The translations under genes and the position numbers were made by a program. This document shows positions 54,140-62,630 of a DNA stretch of 64,000 bases, in pieces. The stretch is from Streptococcus suis S735 (GTDB lineage Bacteria > Bacillota > Bacilli > Lactobacillales > Streptococcaceae), in contig NC_018526.1 of the NCBI RefSeq assembly GCF_000294495.1, forward strand, positions 1,054,001 to 1,118,000, in the 5' to 3' direction. A model generated the notes under the pieces. It saw only the letters and a program-made list of their open reading frames with translations. It was not told where the DNA came from and ran no database searches. Each line of letters starts with the position of its first letter. Positions within the stretch are counted from its first letter, which is position 1.

Positions 54140-54162
54140 GGCTTTTCACCTCATTTTATATT

Positions 54163-54300
54163 TTTCGAGAAAAACGAAACGGACTTGCTAAACAAGTCCG
54201 CACTACACCATTATTCTTTCCGAAGAAATCTTAATCCGTAGAGCCAGACAACGTTAGTCGCAAGGCGAGAAGTTCTCACTTCTGCTTTTCTCAATACGAC
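54163..54300 (-). promoter_or_regulatory. L20-type leader with terminator, upstream of infC
   Basis: The untranslated leader of about 155 bases contains an early AGAAGT/ACTTCT hairpin. Near its end, CGGACTTG (54180-54187) and CAAGTCCG (54193-54200) form an 8-bp stem followed on the minus strand by TTTCGTTTTT, a terminator placed about 25 bases before the infC ribosome site. L20 binding to this leader is known to control the operon in Firmicutes. The L20-binding fold was not modelled. Confidence 0.65.
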
Positions 54301-54301
54301 T

Positions 54302-54330
54302 ATTCTAACATGTCTAAAGCTACCTGTCAA
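54302..54330 (-). promoter_or_regulatory. infC operon promoter inside the end of cmk
   Basis: TTGACA (54325-54330) and TAGAAT (54302-54307) on the minus strand with 17 bases between them, the last being TGT. The -35 box lies in the last codons of cmk. Confidence 0.85.
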
Positions 54331-54997
54331 GAATTTCTTTCGCTTTTTCGGAAATAAATTTCACTACACCTTCGATAGATACTCCTGTTGTATCAAAGGT
54401 AATAGCATCATCTGCTGCCTTTAAAGGAGAAACTTCTCGATTGGAATCTTTATAGTCACGAGCCGCAATCTCCTCTTTCAAGGATTCCAAGTCTGTCTCA
54501 ATGCCACGTTCCGTATTTTCCTTAAATCGACGAAGGGCACGCTCTTCAACAGAGGCAACAAGGAATATTTTGAGTTCTGCTTGCGGCAATACAACCGTAC
54601 CAATATCACGACCATCCATAACAATCCCACCAGCTTGCGCAATGTCCTGTTGCAGGCGGACCAATTCTTCCCGTACTAGAGGAAGCGCTGCTACCGCTGA
54701 TACATTATTTGTTACTTGATTATCTCGAATAGGCAAAGTAACATCCTCATCACCGACAAAAACAAGTTGCTGACCGTTTTCATCCCGCCCAAATCGAATG
54801 GGATACTGGGCAAGCAAGTCCACGATTCTATTTTGATCTGTGACCTCTATGCCGTTTGTCAAGGCTAGATAGGTAGCCGAGCGATACATAGCTCCTGTAT
54901 CTAAGTAAGTATATCCCAAATTTTTAGCAATAATTTTAGCGACCGTTGACTTTCCACTTGAAGCTGGACCGTCAATTGCAATTTGAATTGATTTCAT
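54320..54997 (-). CDS. cmk: Cytidylate kinase
   Basis: The 225-residue enzyme phosphorylates CMP and dCMP. The P-loop is [14 protein letters not shown], followed by [26 protein letters not shown] and the lid region [11 protein letters not shown]. It follows the LysM gene after 9 bases, so the two are co-transcribed. Full length. Confidence 0.97.
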   Translation of the reverse strand: MKSIQIAIDGPASSGKSTVAKIIAKNLGYTYLDTGAMYRSATYLALTNGIEVTDQNRIVDLLAQYPIRFGRDENGQQLVFVGDEDVTLPIRDNQVTNNVSAVAALPLVREELVRLQQDIAQAGGIVMDGRDIGTVVLPQAELKIFLVASVEERALRRFKENTERGIETDLESLKEEIAARDYKDSNREVSPLKAADDAITFDTTGVSIEGVVKFISEKAKEILDR

Positions 54998-55006
54998 AAC
55001 TCCTCT

Positions 55007-55483
55007 TTATCTAATACGAACTACATCCCCAGGATGAGCAATCCAAGACCCTGTAGTCATTTTCTCTGGATTCAAACGCTCTAGCTCTGCAATTGAAATC
55101 CCACCACGAGCAGCCAGTTGTCCTACACCTTCACCTGCTTGAACAGTAAGGGTAGAGCCATCCGTTGCTTCCGCTGGGCTAGAACTTGTTTCTGTTTCTG
55201 TCGTGTCAGTCGAAGTAGATTCTTGTGTCTCAGCAGCCGATGAAGAGCTCTCTGCTACGACTGTTGTAGTGCTTGGGGTATAAAATTCTTTTGTTGAATC
55301 TGTTTTACTACCGCCACCGATTGAGAGATAGACAGCCATAATTCCAATAATCAGTACGATAACAAAGAAAATAATTGCCAAAACTGTAAATACTGTTGTA
55401 TTCGCTACCCCCTTACTCAAACGTTCTTTACGACTAGTTGTTTCTGTGTGGTAAACTTCTTCATTCCATGGCTCTTGTGACAT
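55007..55483 (-). CDS. Membrane-anchored LysM protein (SAG1386/EF1546-type)
   Basis: The 158-residue protein has a cytoplasmic N-terminus, one helix (about residues 29-54, TVFTVLAIIFFVIVLIIGIMAVYLSI), a Ser/Thr-rich external linker and a C-terminal LysM domain (about 110-158, TVQAGEGVGQLAARGGISIAELERLNPEKMTTGSWIAHPGDVVRI). It probably binds peptidoglycan. AAGGAG precedes the ATG by 11 bases. It is divergent from ferredoxin and sits before cmk, an order shared by streptococci. Confidence 0.88.
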   Translation of the reverse strand: MSQEPWNEEVYHTETTSRKERLSKGVANTTVFTVLAIIFFVIVLIIGIMAVYLSIGGGSKTDSTKEFYTPSTTTVVAESSSSAAETQESTSTDTTETETSSSPAEATDGSTLTVQAGEGVGQLAARGGISIAELERLNPEKMTTGSWIAHPGDVVRIR

Positions 55484-55498
55484 TATTGAGAAAACTCC

Positions 55499-55527
55499 TT
55501 GTATTTTTATTAAAATATGATTACAAT
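55499..55527 (+). promoter_or_regulatory. Ferredoxin promoter, leaderless layout
   Basis: TTGTAT (55499-55504) and TACAAT (55522-55527), spacer 17. The ATG at 55534 is six bases beyond the -10 box, so the mRNA should begin at the start codon. No ribosome site is present. Confidence 0.7.
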
Positions 55528-55533
55528 ACTAAT

Positions 55534-55728
55534 ATGAAAGTAAAACTTATTCCTGAACGGTGCATTGCTTGCGGGCTCTGCCAAACCTACTCATCTCTAT
55601 TCGATTATGATGACGACGGTATCGTTGTTTTTTCAGACGACTCACAATTTGAGAAAACGATTGAACCCAATCCAGATATTCTCAAAGCCATCAAATCATG
55701 TCCTACAAAAGCCATTTCAGCGGATTGA
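55534..55728 (+). CDS. fer: Ferredoxin, single cluster
   Basis: The 64-residue protein (MKVKLIPERCIACGLCQTYSSLFDYDDDGIVVF...IKSCPTKAISAD) has three Cys in CxxCxxC and a fourth in SCPTKAI, the pattern of a monocluster [4Fe-4S] ferredoxin (Fer_13/Fer_4 type). I start at 55534, not at the upstream 55438 frame that overlaps the divergent LysM gene. Its 3' end overlaps the convergent membrane-protein gene by 12 bases. Electron partner unknown. Confidence 0.92.
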   Translation: MKVKLIPERCIACGLCQTYSSLFDYDDDGIVVFSDDSQFEKTIEPNPDILKAIKSCPTKAISAD

Positions 55729-56205
55729 TTTGGCTTTTTTTGTATAATACTCTTCAAAATAATCCTGTTTTATTAAATGGTCTATTAATTCAATTTTACC
55801 CTTGAAGCAACTATGAATAGCTAAATGGTTAATAAAGTATTTTTTTGTCCATTTACGCATATAATACATTCGTCCGTTGGGAAATTCTTTTGCAAATATA
55901 CGAATGGCTAAATAAGAAACTTCAATTTTTTCTATGGTAGCAATTTCAATTTTCTGCACTGCAAAAGGATTAGCCGAAGCAATCCGTAAATGCTCATCTT
56001 TTATCTCGAAATAGCGATGTAAGCCGAGCACTACTAATACAGCAAAGAGTGAGACAAGTAGAATAAATAATCTTGAAACTTGCAACTTCTCCAATAAAAG
56101 TGCCATACCAATAAAAATAGGTGTGAAGGTAAGTGACCAGTATATGATGGCCCATGATAAATCCGGTTGCCAATGGTAACGAATTTTACCAAAAATTTTG
56201 ATCAT
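55717..56205 (-). CDS. Two-TM membrane protein, EbsA-like
   Basis: The 162-residue protein has two helices near the N-terminus (LSWAIIYWSLTFTPIFIGMALLL and RLFILLVSLFAVLVVLGL), then a soluble part (YFEIKDEHLRIASANPFAVQKIEIATIEKIEVSYLAIRIFAKEFPNGRMYYMRKWTKKYF) with a PH-like pattern. A similarly sized EbsA-like protein sits beside ferredoxin in related species, but I cannot confirm the family. Its end overlaps ferredoxin head-on by 12 bases. Confidence 0.65.
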   Translation of the reverse strand: MIKIFGKIRYHWQPDLSWAIIYWSLTFTPIFIGMALLLEKLQVSRLFILLVSLFAVLVVLGLHRYFEIKDEHLRIASANPFAVQKIEIATIEKIEVSYLAIRIFAKEFPNGRMYYMRKWTKKYFINHLAIHSCFKGKIELIDHLIKQDYFEEYYTKKAKSIR

Positions 56206-56239
56206 ATCGGACCTCCATCTATTATTCTAGCACAAAAAA

Positions 56240-56263
56240 AGAGATTTTCCTATGAAAACCTCT
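56240..56263 (-). terminator. Terminator of the polysaccharide cluster
   Basis: On the minus strand AGAGGTTTTC and GAAAATCTCT pair around ATAG, followed by TTTTTTTG. It lies about 125 bases after the last glycosyltransferase gene. The rest of the gap (56206-56387) is AT-rich with no other feature seen. Confidence 0.85.
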
Positions 56264-56387
56264 ATCTTTTGAAATTTTTTATTACATTTACATGACAATG
56301 TTGAATGTTTTGTAATTTTTCTGAAATGTTTTTGAAATATTTTGAGTAGGAATTGATGGGAATACAATGATTGGTAACTAAAATATT

Positions 56388-57158
56388 TTAATTATTCGTC
56401 TCTTGACTCTTAACATAGTAACTCAGGAGAAACTTGGCAATAAACTTTGGCCAGAACAACAAATACATTTCATAGTCTTCTTGTGTACGAATATTGTTTT
56501 CAATGCTATTTGTCGTCTCAGATTCCTCATGGATACGATGATACATCAAACTCTCATCTACAAAGGTAAAGCTCCCATTTTTTTGTGCAATCTGATACCA
56601 AGCAAACCAATCAAGAGAAACTTTCATTTCTTCATTAAACTTGAAATCATTCAGTTTCTTCAAATTATAGGTCACAGCTGGACAAGAAATTGGATTACCA
56701 AAGGCTAAAACCCTATTCCGCCAAAACTTCCATTTGGGAAACATGGCCATTGTCCGTAACATGAGTTGCTTGATTTTCAAATTTGAAGTTAAGGGAATAG
56801 CCACACCTTCCTTAACTTCCTGGTAATCTGAATAAGCAATCAACGTTTCCTCTGTCATCTGAGACATTATTTTTTCACAATAGTCTGGTAAATAAATATC
56901 ATCTTGATGAGCAATTGTAGCATAAGGGGTTGTTACAAAAGAGAGTGCCAAATTCCAATCTTTTCCAATACCTCCTCCTTGTGCGGTATGCATTACGATT
57001 GCATTCTTTTGGCAAATTTGTTCTATATATTCACTCGGAGTACTAGTGTATAGGATGAGTTGTGATTGAAGTGTTTGCTGCTTTAACGAATGGATGCATT
57101 CTTCTAGATACTTACTATCTCCATAAGCACAGATAACAAATGTATGGTTATTCTGCAT
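56388..57158 (-). CDS. Glycosyltransferase family 2, last gene of the polysaccharide cluster
   Basis: The 256-residue GT-A protein starts FVICAYGDSKYLEECIHSLKQQTLQSQ. The DxD-type motif is AHQDDIYLPDYCE, and the second part has MKVSLDWFAWYQIAQKNGSFTFVDESLMYHRIHEES. It probably adds a side-chain or decorating sugar to the rhamnan. It overlaps the DUF2304 gene by 11 bases. Donor and acceptor are unknown. Confidence 0.85.
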   Translation of the reverse strand: MQNNHTFVICAYGDSKYLEECIHSLKQQTLQSQLILYTSTPSEYIEQICQKNAIVMHTAQGGGIGKDWNLALSFVTTPYATIAHQDDIYLPDYCEKIMSQMTEETLIAYSDYQEVKEGVAIPLTSNLKIKQLMLRTMAMFPKWKFWRNRVLAFGNPISCPAVTYNLKKLNDFKFNEEMKVSLDWFAWYQIAQKNGSFTFVDESLMYHRIHEESETTNSIENNIRTQEDYEMYLLFWPKFIAKFLLSYYVKSQETNN

Positions 57159-57504
57159 GATGCTCCTCCAATTCAGAGATTCTTTTTTTAGCCATTGATA
57201 CTTCTTGAATTAAATTTTTAATCTGCTGCTTTTGTTGAGATAAAGCCATACTATGCAAAAATCCAATTACCAAGAGAACAAAAATTGCCACAGATAACAA
57301 GAAATTGGAAGTCAGACCAAACCCGAATAAGTAGGCCAATTTAATAGGAATAACATCAAAGAGTGCAAAAACAATCAGTCCGAAGCCAATAACAATCCAC
57401 ATAAAGGCATGTTCGAATAAGATCTTATTTTTATTAATATTCCTAAAAATAAAATACAAAAAACCTAGCGAGGCAAGAAACATAGCTAATGCTTGTATAG
57501 TCAT
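57148..57504 (-). CDS. DUF2304 membrane protein, GacJ-like
   Basis: From ATG 57504 (MTIQALAMFLASLGFLYFIFRNINKNKILFEHAFMWIVIGFGLIVFALFDVIP) the product has 118 residues with three helices and a coiled-coil C-terminus (QQKQQIKNLIQEVSMAKKRISELEEH). AAGGAGG lies upstream. The ATG overlaps the stop of the GT2 gene (TAATG). In group A streptococcus the equivalent small protein GacJ binds and stimulates GacI; the same partnership is likely here. Confidence 0.85.
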   Translation of the reverse strand: MTIQALAMFLASLGFLYFIFRNINKNKILFEHAFMWIVIGFGLIVFALFDVIPIKLAYLFGFGLTSNFLLSVAIFVLLVIGFLHSMALSQQKQQIKNLIQEVSMAKKRISELEEHHAE

Positions 57505-58220
57505 TATTCCCCCTCCTTCATAAGCGAAGCAATCAAAATAGATGAGCAAACTTCTACCATGTAGCGGATGGACTTAAATGGAGTAATCGAAGAAACCCCT
57601 CCCGCTCTTTCAAACATATTGGCCGGTGCTTCTACTACTTGGAAATTTTGCTTTAGTAAATGAACAGTTGATTCCGGTTCCGGATATTTAATTGGGTATC
57701 GTTTTGCAAATTGTGCAATCACTTTTCTATTTCCCAAACGATAACCTGATGTAGTATCCCAAATTCGGTTTCCAGTTGTTAATTTAATCATATTTGAAAT
57801 AACACCTATCCCAAATCGTCTCATAAAGCTAGTTTGAAATTCCGACAAAGTATCACCAACAAAGCGTGAGCCAATCACCATATCAGCCTGACCAACTAAG
57901 ATTGGCTGAATTAAGCCATTTAATGAACGAATGTCATGCTGACCATCACCATCAAATTGAACTGCTACGTCATAGTCATTGTCCAAGGCATATTTATATC
58001 CCGTCTGAACAGCTCCACCAATACCTAAATTTTGTACTAGATGAACAGCATTTAATTTATTTTGAATCAAAATTTCTTTCGTGCTATCTGTTGAACCATC
58101 ATTGATGACAACATAATCCAATTGGAAATTCACACTATTTTTATAATCTATAATTCCCTGAACAGTTTGAAGGATACTTTCTTCTTCATTGTAGGCAGGG
58201 ATAATCATTAATACTTTCAT
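57504..58220 (-). CDS. Polyprenyl-phosphate glycosyltransferase family 2, GacI-like
   Basis: The 238-residue GT2 has MIIPAYNEEESILQTV, VVINDGSTDSTKEI, NLGIGGAVQTGYKYA and VQFDGDGQHD, the DPM1/GtrB-like signature for making undecaprenyl-phosphate sugar. It lacks C-terminal membrane helices, so the DUF2304 partner may supply the membrane anchor. In group A streptococcus GacI makes GlcNAc-P-undecaprenol for side-chain addition outside the cell; the sugar here is not known. Confidence 0.88.
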   Translation of the reverse strand: MKVLMIIPAYNEEESILQTVQGIIDYKNSVNFQLDYVVINDGSTDSTKEILIQNKLNAVHLVQNLGIGGAVQTGYKYALDNDYDVAVQFDGDGQHDIRSLNGLIQPILVGQADMVIGSRFVGDTLSEFQTSFMRRFGIGVISNMIKLTTGNRIWDTTSGYRLGNRKVIAQFAKRYPIKYPEPESTVHLLKQNFQVVEAPANMFERAGGVSSITPFKSIRYMVEVCSSILIASLMKEGE

Positions 58221-58323
58221 TTTTTCTCTCTAAAACTAGAATTCTATATAACTTTTTAGATTCTACTTACTCATTTGAAGAAACTATAATATACATCTTT
58301 CAGCATAGCTATCCTATTATTCA

Positions 58324-59578
58324 TTAAAGTCGAAGTTTATGTCTGATTTTTGTCGCCATATTGCTGATCAATCTTGCATAACGCTCCAATCTTGTTGGAC
58401 GCATATTTAAAGTCAGTAACTCTTTTATGTGACTTAAATTTGTATTTTGGTGTCCAGTATATTCTAAGTGATTGATGCCGTCCAGTATTTCTTTATAGGC
58501 AACTTCCGGTGTATATAGAGTACGTAAACGTTCCACATCAAGCCGAGCCCTATCTGAAAAATTTCTAAAGGATTCAATCACTTGCTCTAACTTAGTCACC
58601 AACTCTTCTATATCGCCCAATTTATAAATTTGACCTGCTGAGAATATTTCAAATGCCGTCAAATGTCCCAAATTATTTGATAGAATTACTGGAAGCCCTC
58701 TTAAGATTGCTTCAACATAGACTAAGCCAAAAGTTTCCATAGATGAGGGGAAAACACAGATATCTCTATCAGTTACTTCCTCCCAAGGATTATCTAAGTT
58801 ACCTAAAAATTTAACATTTTTCTGTAATTTATTTTCATGGATATATTCATCACAAATAGCTTTGTATTTACTATCCCATCCTCCAATAAAAACCAATTCA
58901 ATGTCTAATCTATTTAGTGTCTTATATGCTTTTATAAGTTCTAATTGATTTTTTCCTTCTGTTAATCGACCAACAGAAACAATTCTAACTTGATTGCCTT
59001 TTTTTAAAAACTTTTGTTTCTTGCTCAGTATAAGAAATAAACGAATGGACTTTCTTATTAAATAGTGGTGTTAAAAAATTATTTAACTCTCCAGTCACAC
59101 TAAATAATTCTGAAGAATACTCTTCTATGAAGTCAATTTTATCAGCATAATAAGCAAACTCATTTTTAGGAAATTCATGAATTAGCCAGAAATGAGGAAC
59201 CTTTTGACATGAGGCAGCAATTGCTCCTTGAAAAACATTAACAGTATTTGAAATAACCAAGTCTATCTCATTTTGCTCAATAATTTCAGCTATGTCTTGA
59301 ACATTCTGGCGATAGTAGCTTGTGGCCTCTTCTCTATTAAGGATTTCTCCACCTGGTGCATCCGGCCACCACCACTTAATAGTTGGCAAATAGTAATTCT
59401 TAACCCCTATCATTTTATAAAGTTGCTCATGCTTATCTTGTGGTTCCCCTCCTATTGCATGAGTAACATTTATAACTGTGTGTCCCAGTTGAATAAGGTA
59501 CTTCATTAGATAATAAATAGACTTCTCCGCACCATTATCCATACTAGTCGTAGGAGAAATAAACAAAATACGTTTCAT
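58324..59578 (-). pseudogene. Glycosyltransferase family 4, frameshifted in an A7 tract
   Basis: The first frame (59578 to 58985) encodes the N-terminal GT-B half: MKRILFISPTTSMDNGAEKSIYYLMKYL, VISNTVNVFQGAIAASCQKVPHFWLIHE. It stops after KVFKKRQSS. A frame shifted by +1 continues from GTTTTTAAAAAAAGGC as FLKKGNQVRIVSVGRLTEGKNQLELIKAY, and runs to 58324 with VFPSSMETFGLVYVEAILRGLPVI (E-x7-E). The two halves make one normal GT4. One extra A (or T) in the homopolymer explains the break. It could be a dead gene, phase variation, sequencing error, or rescue by slippage. Confidence 0.88.
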
Positions 59579-61638
59579 TAGACTAACTCTTCTTTCAAAA
59601 AATCATTAATTCTATTTGCTGTAGTGCAATGATTCATTACAAACTCAAAAGCATTTTCTGCTATTTGTGCTCTCAAGTCTTGTTCAAGAATCAATCTCTC
59701 CAATTTACTTTCCCATTCGTTATCATCTGCTAGAACTCCAGTCACTCCATCTTGAATCATCTCTTCAAATGCTCCAAGATTACTTGCAACTGTCACAACT
59801 TTAACTGCTGCCGCTTCTATCCATTTAATTTCCGACTTTGCTTCATTAAAGGTTGTGGTTACAAGCGGCGCCAAGTTAATATCAACTTGTGAAATTAAAA
59901 TTGGAAGCTTTCTCCAATCAACATACTCATGACTCACAATCTGTTTTTTGAATTTTTGGAATGGTTTCGGAATGTCTAAATATCCTACTATATGTAATTC
60001 CACTTGCGGGTACTTTTGAAGTAGATTTAGCAATGCTTGACTAATTAAATCAAAATTTTCGTTGTGTGTAATTGACCCTGAGAAATATCCTATTTTAACT
60101 TTATTGTCGTTCGAATTTTTCTTAACTTGTAAACTACGCTCAACTAATTCTTTAGACATGACGTTGCGATTCAAAATAACCTTGTTTTTATATTGTTCGA
60201 GCTCGTCTTTCAATTTCGAAGTCGATGTGATAGCATAATCGCAGAGAGAAAGCATTTTTTTGTAAGCTAAAACACTTGTATCATAGCCTTTTTTCTCTCT
60301 CTTGCTCAAACCTTGGGTAAATTCAAGTTCATCTGTAAATTTTGTATCAAAAACCAAATCATCAATATCAAAATAAACAGGTCTGTTCTTTATGTGTGCT
60401 GCCCTACATATTTCTTTCAGCATATCATTGAATGGAGCACGATAAATAATAATATGACTAGCAAACTGTGCATCCTGAAGTTGTACAAGAGAATTATTTA
60501 TCACTCGAACTGTATAACCAAGTTCTCGCAATTGCTCAGCCTTATTTAACACACGATAACGTGTACATTGTGGAATAATATTTTCGACACCATCAATAAT
60601 CAAAATATAAGATTGATTTTCTCTAGTTTTAAAATCTTCTAATATAGAAGACACCACTTCGATCGGATAGTCTGTTTCCTTAGCAATATACTCCATCAAA
60701 TCCGGAATCTCGGATTCTCTTTCTAAACCATGCCAAAAATATTGTTCTCTGTCATAATTTCTAAAGGCCGAATACTTAACTAATGGACAACCTTGTTTTA
60801 ATAATTTAAACGGATGAATATACAATGCACTATCTTTCGTGTCTTTAATCAATGCATCATACTTAAAGCCTCGATCATAAAAATATTTTGCAAACACAGT
60901 TTCATGTTTTCCAATTGCCTTATTACGAGAATCCGTATCAGAGAGCTTTTCCCAATAATCATAAAATCCTTCATACCTAAGCAAGCTATTTTCAATAACA
61001 ACAAAATATGATTGTAAGTGCTTAGGAATTTTACCATAAGGGTTATAACCAGTAAAGTCTAGCTGCTCCTCACCCATGGAAATTCCCCAAAAGTCTAGCT
61101 GATCGGAATTAAACTCAGAGAAAACCTCTTCCAAATCTCTAAAAGGACCAATATTCGTATCATTAACCAAGATGAGCTGATTATATTGTTGTAACGCCTC
61201 TTTTCCAGTATGTATTATCCCGTGTCGGAAAGCCGCAACGTCATAGCCCTCATTATCTCTTTCCAAAACCTTACCAAATTGTGCTAAACGATTTATATCA
61301 GCCTGTGGAAGTTTACCATTTACAACAATTAAAACATCTCGAGAAATTTTAGCCAATGCCTCTAAAAAAATTACTTTATAGTCCTGTAAAGACGATTGAT
61401 GTTCATAAATTGTGTAAATCAAGTAACGATTTTTGATATCTGAATAATTATTTCTACGTTGCTTATCACGTTGCAAAGCTAGTAGAGTTCGCTTTATATA
61501 TTTTGGAATTCTCCAGAAAAACTTTGCAATATTTTTGGTAAGCTCTAATATATAAAACAATAGCTTGTATTTACCTGATAAGATAAATAATCGCGTTGTG
61601 AAATTTCTAATCCACCTTTTCACAGTGTTACCAATCAC
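59578..61638 (-). CDS. Rhamnan synthesis RgpF domain fused to a GT4 glycosyltransferase
   Basis: The 686-residue protein has a basic N-terminus and an RgpF-type domain (about residues 65-320): LIVVNGKLPQADINRLAQFGKVLERDNEGYDVAAFRHGI, LILVNDTNIGPF, DFWGISMGE. A GT-B domain follows (about 350-686): RYRVLNKAEQLRELGYTVRVI, VKIGYFSGSITHNENFDLISQALLNLL, VELHIVGYLDIP. RgpF proteins extend rhamnose chains, so the fusion probably transfers rhamnose and a second sugar. It ends within 1 base of the GT4 start. Confidence 0.85.
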   Translation of the reverse strand: MIGNTVKRWIRNFTTRLFILSGKYKLLFYILELTKNIAKFFWRIPKYIKRTLLALQRDKQRRNNYSDIKNRYLIYTIYEHQSSLQDYKVIFLEALAKISRDVLIVVNGKLPQADINRLAQFGKVLERDNEGYDVAAFRHGIIHTGKEALQQYNQLILVNDTNIGPFRDLEEVFSEFNSDQLDFWGISMGEEQLDFTGYNPYGKIPKHLQSYFVVIENSLLRYEGFYDYWEKLSDTDSRNKAIGKHETVFAKYFYDRGFKYDALIKDTKDSALYIHPFKLLKQGCPLVKYSAFRNYDREQYFWHGLERESEIPDLMEYIAKETDYPIEVVSSILEDFKTRENQSYILIIDGVENIIPQCTRYRVLNKAEQLRELGYTVRVINNSLVQLQDAQFASHIIIYRAPFNDMLKEICRAAHIKNRPVYFDIDDLVFDTKFTDELEFTQGLSKREKKGYDTSVLAYKKMLSLCDYAITSTSKLKDELEQYKNKVILNRNVMSKELVERSLQVKKNSNDNKVKIGYFSGSITHNENFDLISQALLNLLQKYPQVELHIVGYLDIPKPFQKFKKQIVSHEYVDWRKLPILISQVDINLAPLVTTTFNEAKSEIKWIEAAAVKVVTVASNLGAFEEMIQDGVTGVLADDNEWESKLERLILEQDLRAQIAENAFEFVMNHCTTANRINDFLKEELV

Positions 61639-61647
61639 TTTCTATTA

Positions 61648-62628
61648 TTATCTACTTTTATAAATTTTCAAAAGTTTGTTTTGAATAAATGTTGATACAT
61701 ATATCCCCAGAACTCTGGTCATTAAACCTGAGATTCTAAACGAAACAAGTTCTACCTTCTGTGAATATTTTAGCAAATATCTAAATTTTTTCACAAACAT
61801 TTTTATATCAAAATTATTCAGATATGGAAATACAAATGGCAAGATGGAAATATAAGAATTTGATAAATAAATCAAAAGTGCTTCTTGTTTCTCATTCGAT
61901 AGTTGTTTAAAATTCTTTAAATTTTCTTCAATTCCTCTAAAGGCATGTTCTACATGTCGAAGCGTGACATTATTTGTAATACTTCCTTGTCGGTTCTGAC
62001 GATACATGCATTGTGTATTATCTACAACAATAAATACATTCAACTCTTTCAAGAGATTTGCACACCAAATACCATCTTCATATAAATATCCACTCAAGAA
62101 ATTAAGAGCAGAGGTAAATTTATCTCTTCTGACACACTTATTCCAAGCAGGGGTGATTAGGGCTCCTGTTTCAACGAGTAAGCGCGTATCTGTAATAACC
62201 TGATGAAACGGTAATTTTTTAGAAAAATTTCGAACTGCTACATCATCCTTACCGTAAAAGTAGGAAAATGGATAGATAACTGCATCAATAACTTCATCAT
62301 GTGAAATTATTTCTCTATTAACTTCATCTAAAAAGCATATATCGGTCCAAAAGTCATCTCCATCCAGAAATAAAATATAGTCACCACTAGCATTCTTTAT
62401 CCCTGTATTTCTGGCTGCAGATAATCCCCCATTAGTTTGATGAAATACCTTCACCCTATCATCTTTAGCTGCTAATTTATCGCATATATTGGAGGTTTTA
62501 CCATCTGTAGAACCGTCATCTACCAACAATATTTCAAACTCTTCATAAGTCTGATTCAGTACACTATACACACATTCTTCCAGATAATCAGCAACATTGT
62601 ACGCTGGGATAATAACGGAAAACTTCAC
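61648..62628 (-). CDS. Glycosyltransferase family 2
   Basis: The 326-residue GT-A protein begins MKFSVIIPAYNVADYLEECVYSVLNQTYEEFEILLVDDGSTDGKTSNICDKLA, with GGLSAARNTGIKNASGDYILFLDGDDFW as donor-binding region (DGDD). The C-terminal 100 residues are basic and helical, suggesting membrane association. It fits polysaccharide glycosyltransferases of the CpsI/EpsJ group. Sugar unknown. Nine bases separate it from the RgpF fusion. Confidence 0.88.
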   Translation of the reverse strand: MKFSVIIPAYNVADYLEECVYSVLNQTYEEFEILLVDDGSTDGKTSNICDKLAAKDDRVKVFHQTNGGLSAARNTGIKNASGDYILFLDGDDFWTDICFLDEVNREIISHDEVIDAVIYPFSYFYGKDDVAVRNFSKKLPFHQVITDTRLLVETGALITPAWNKCVRRDKFTSALNFLSGYLYEDGIWCANLLKELNVFIVVDNTQCMYRQNRQGSITNNVTLRHVEHAFRGIEENLKNFKQLSNEKQEALLIYLSNSYISILPFVFPYLNNFDIKMFVKKFRYLLKYSQKVELVSFRISGLMTRVLGIYVSTFIQNKLLKIYKSR

Positions 62629-62630
62629 AC

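Noticed and set aside
58985..59010. Programmed -1 ribosomal frameshift in the GT4 gene
   Set aside because: The second frame is +1 (or -2) from the first, so a standard -1 slippery heptamer does not connect them; insertion in the homopolymer is simpler.
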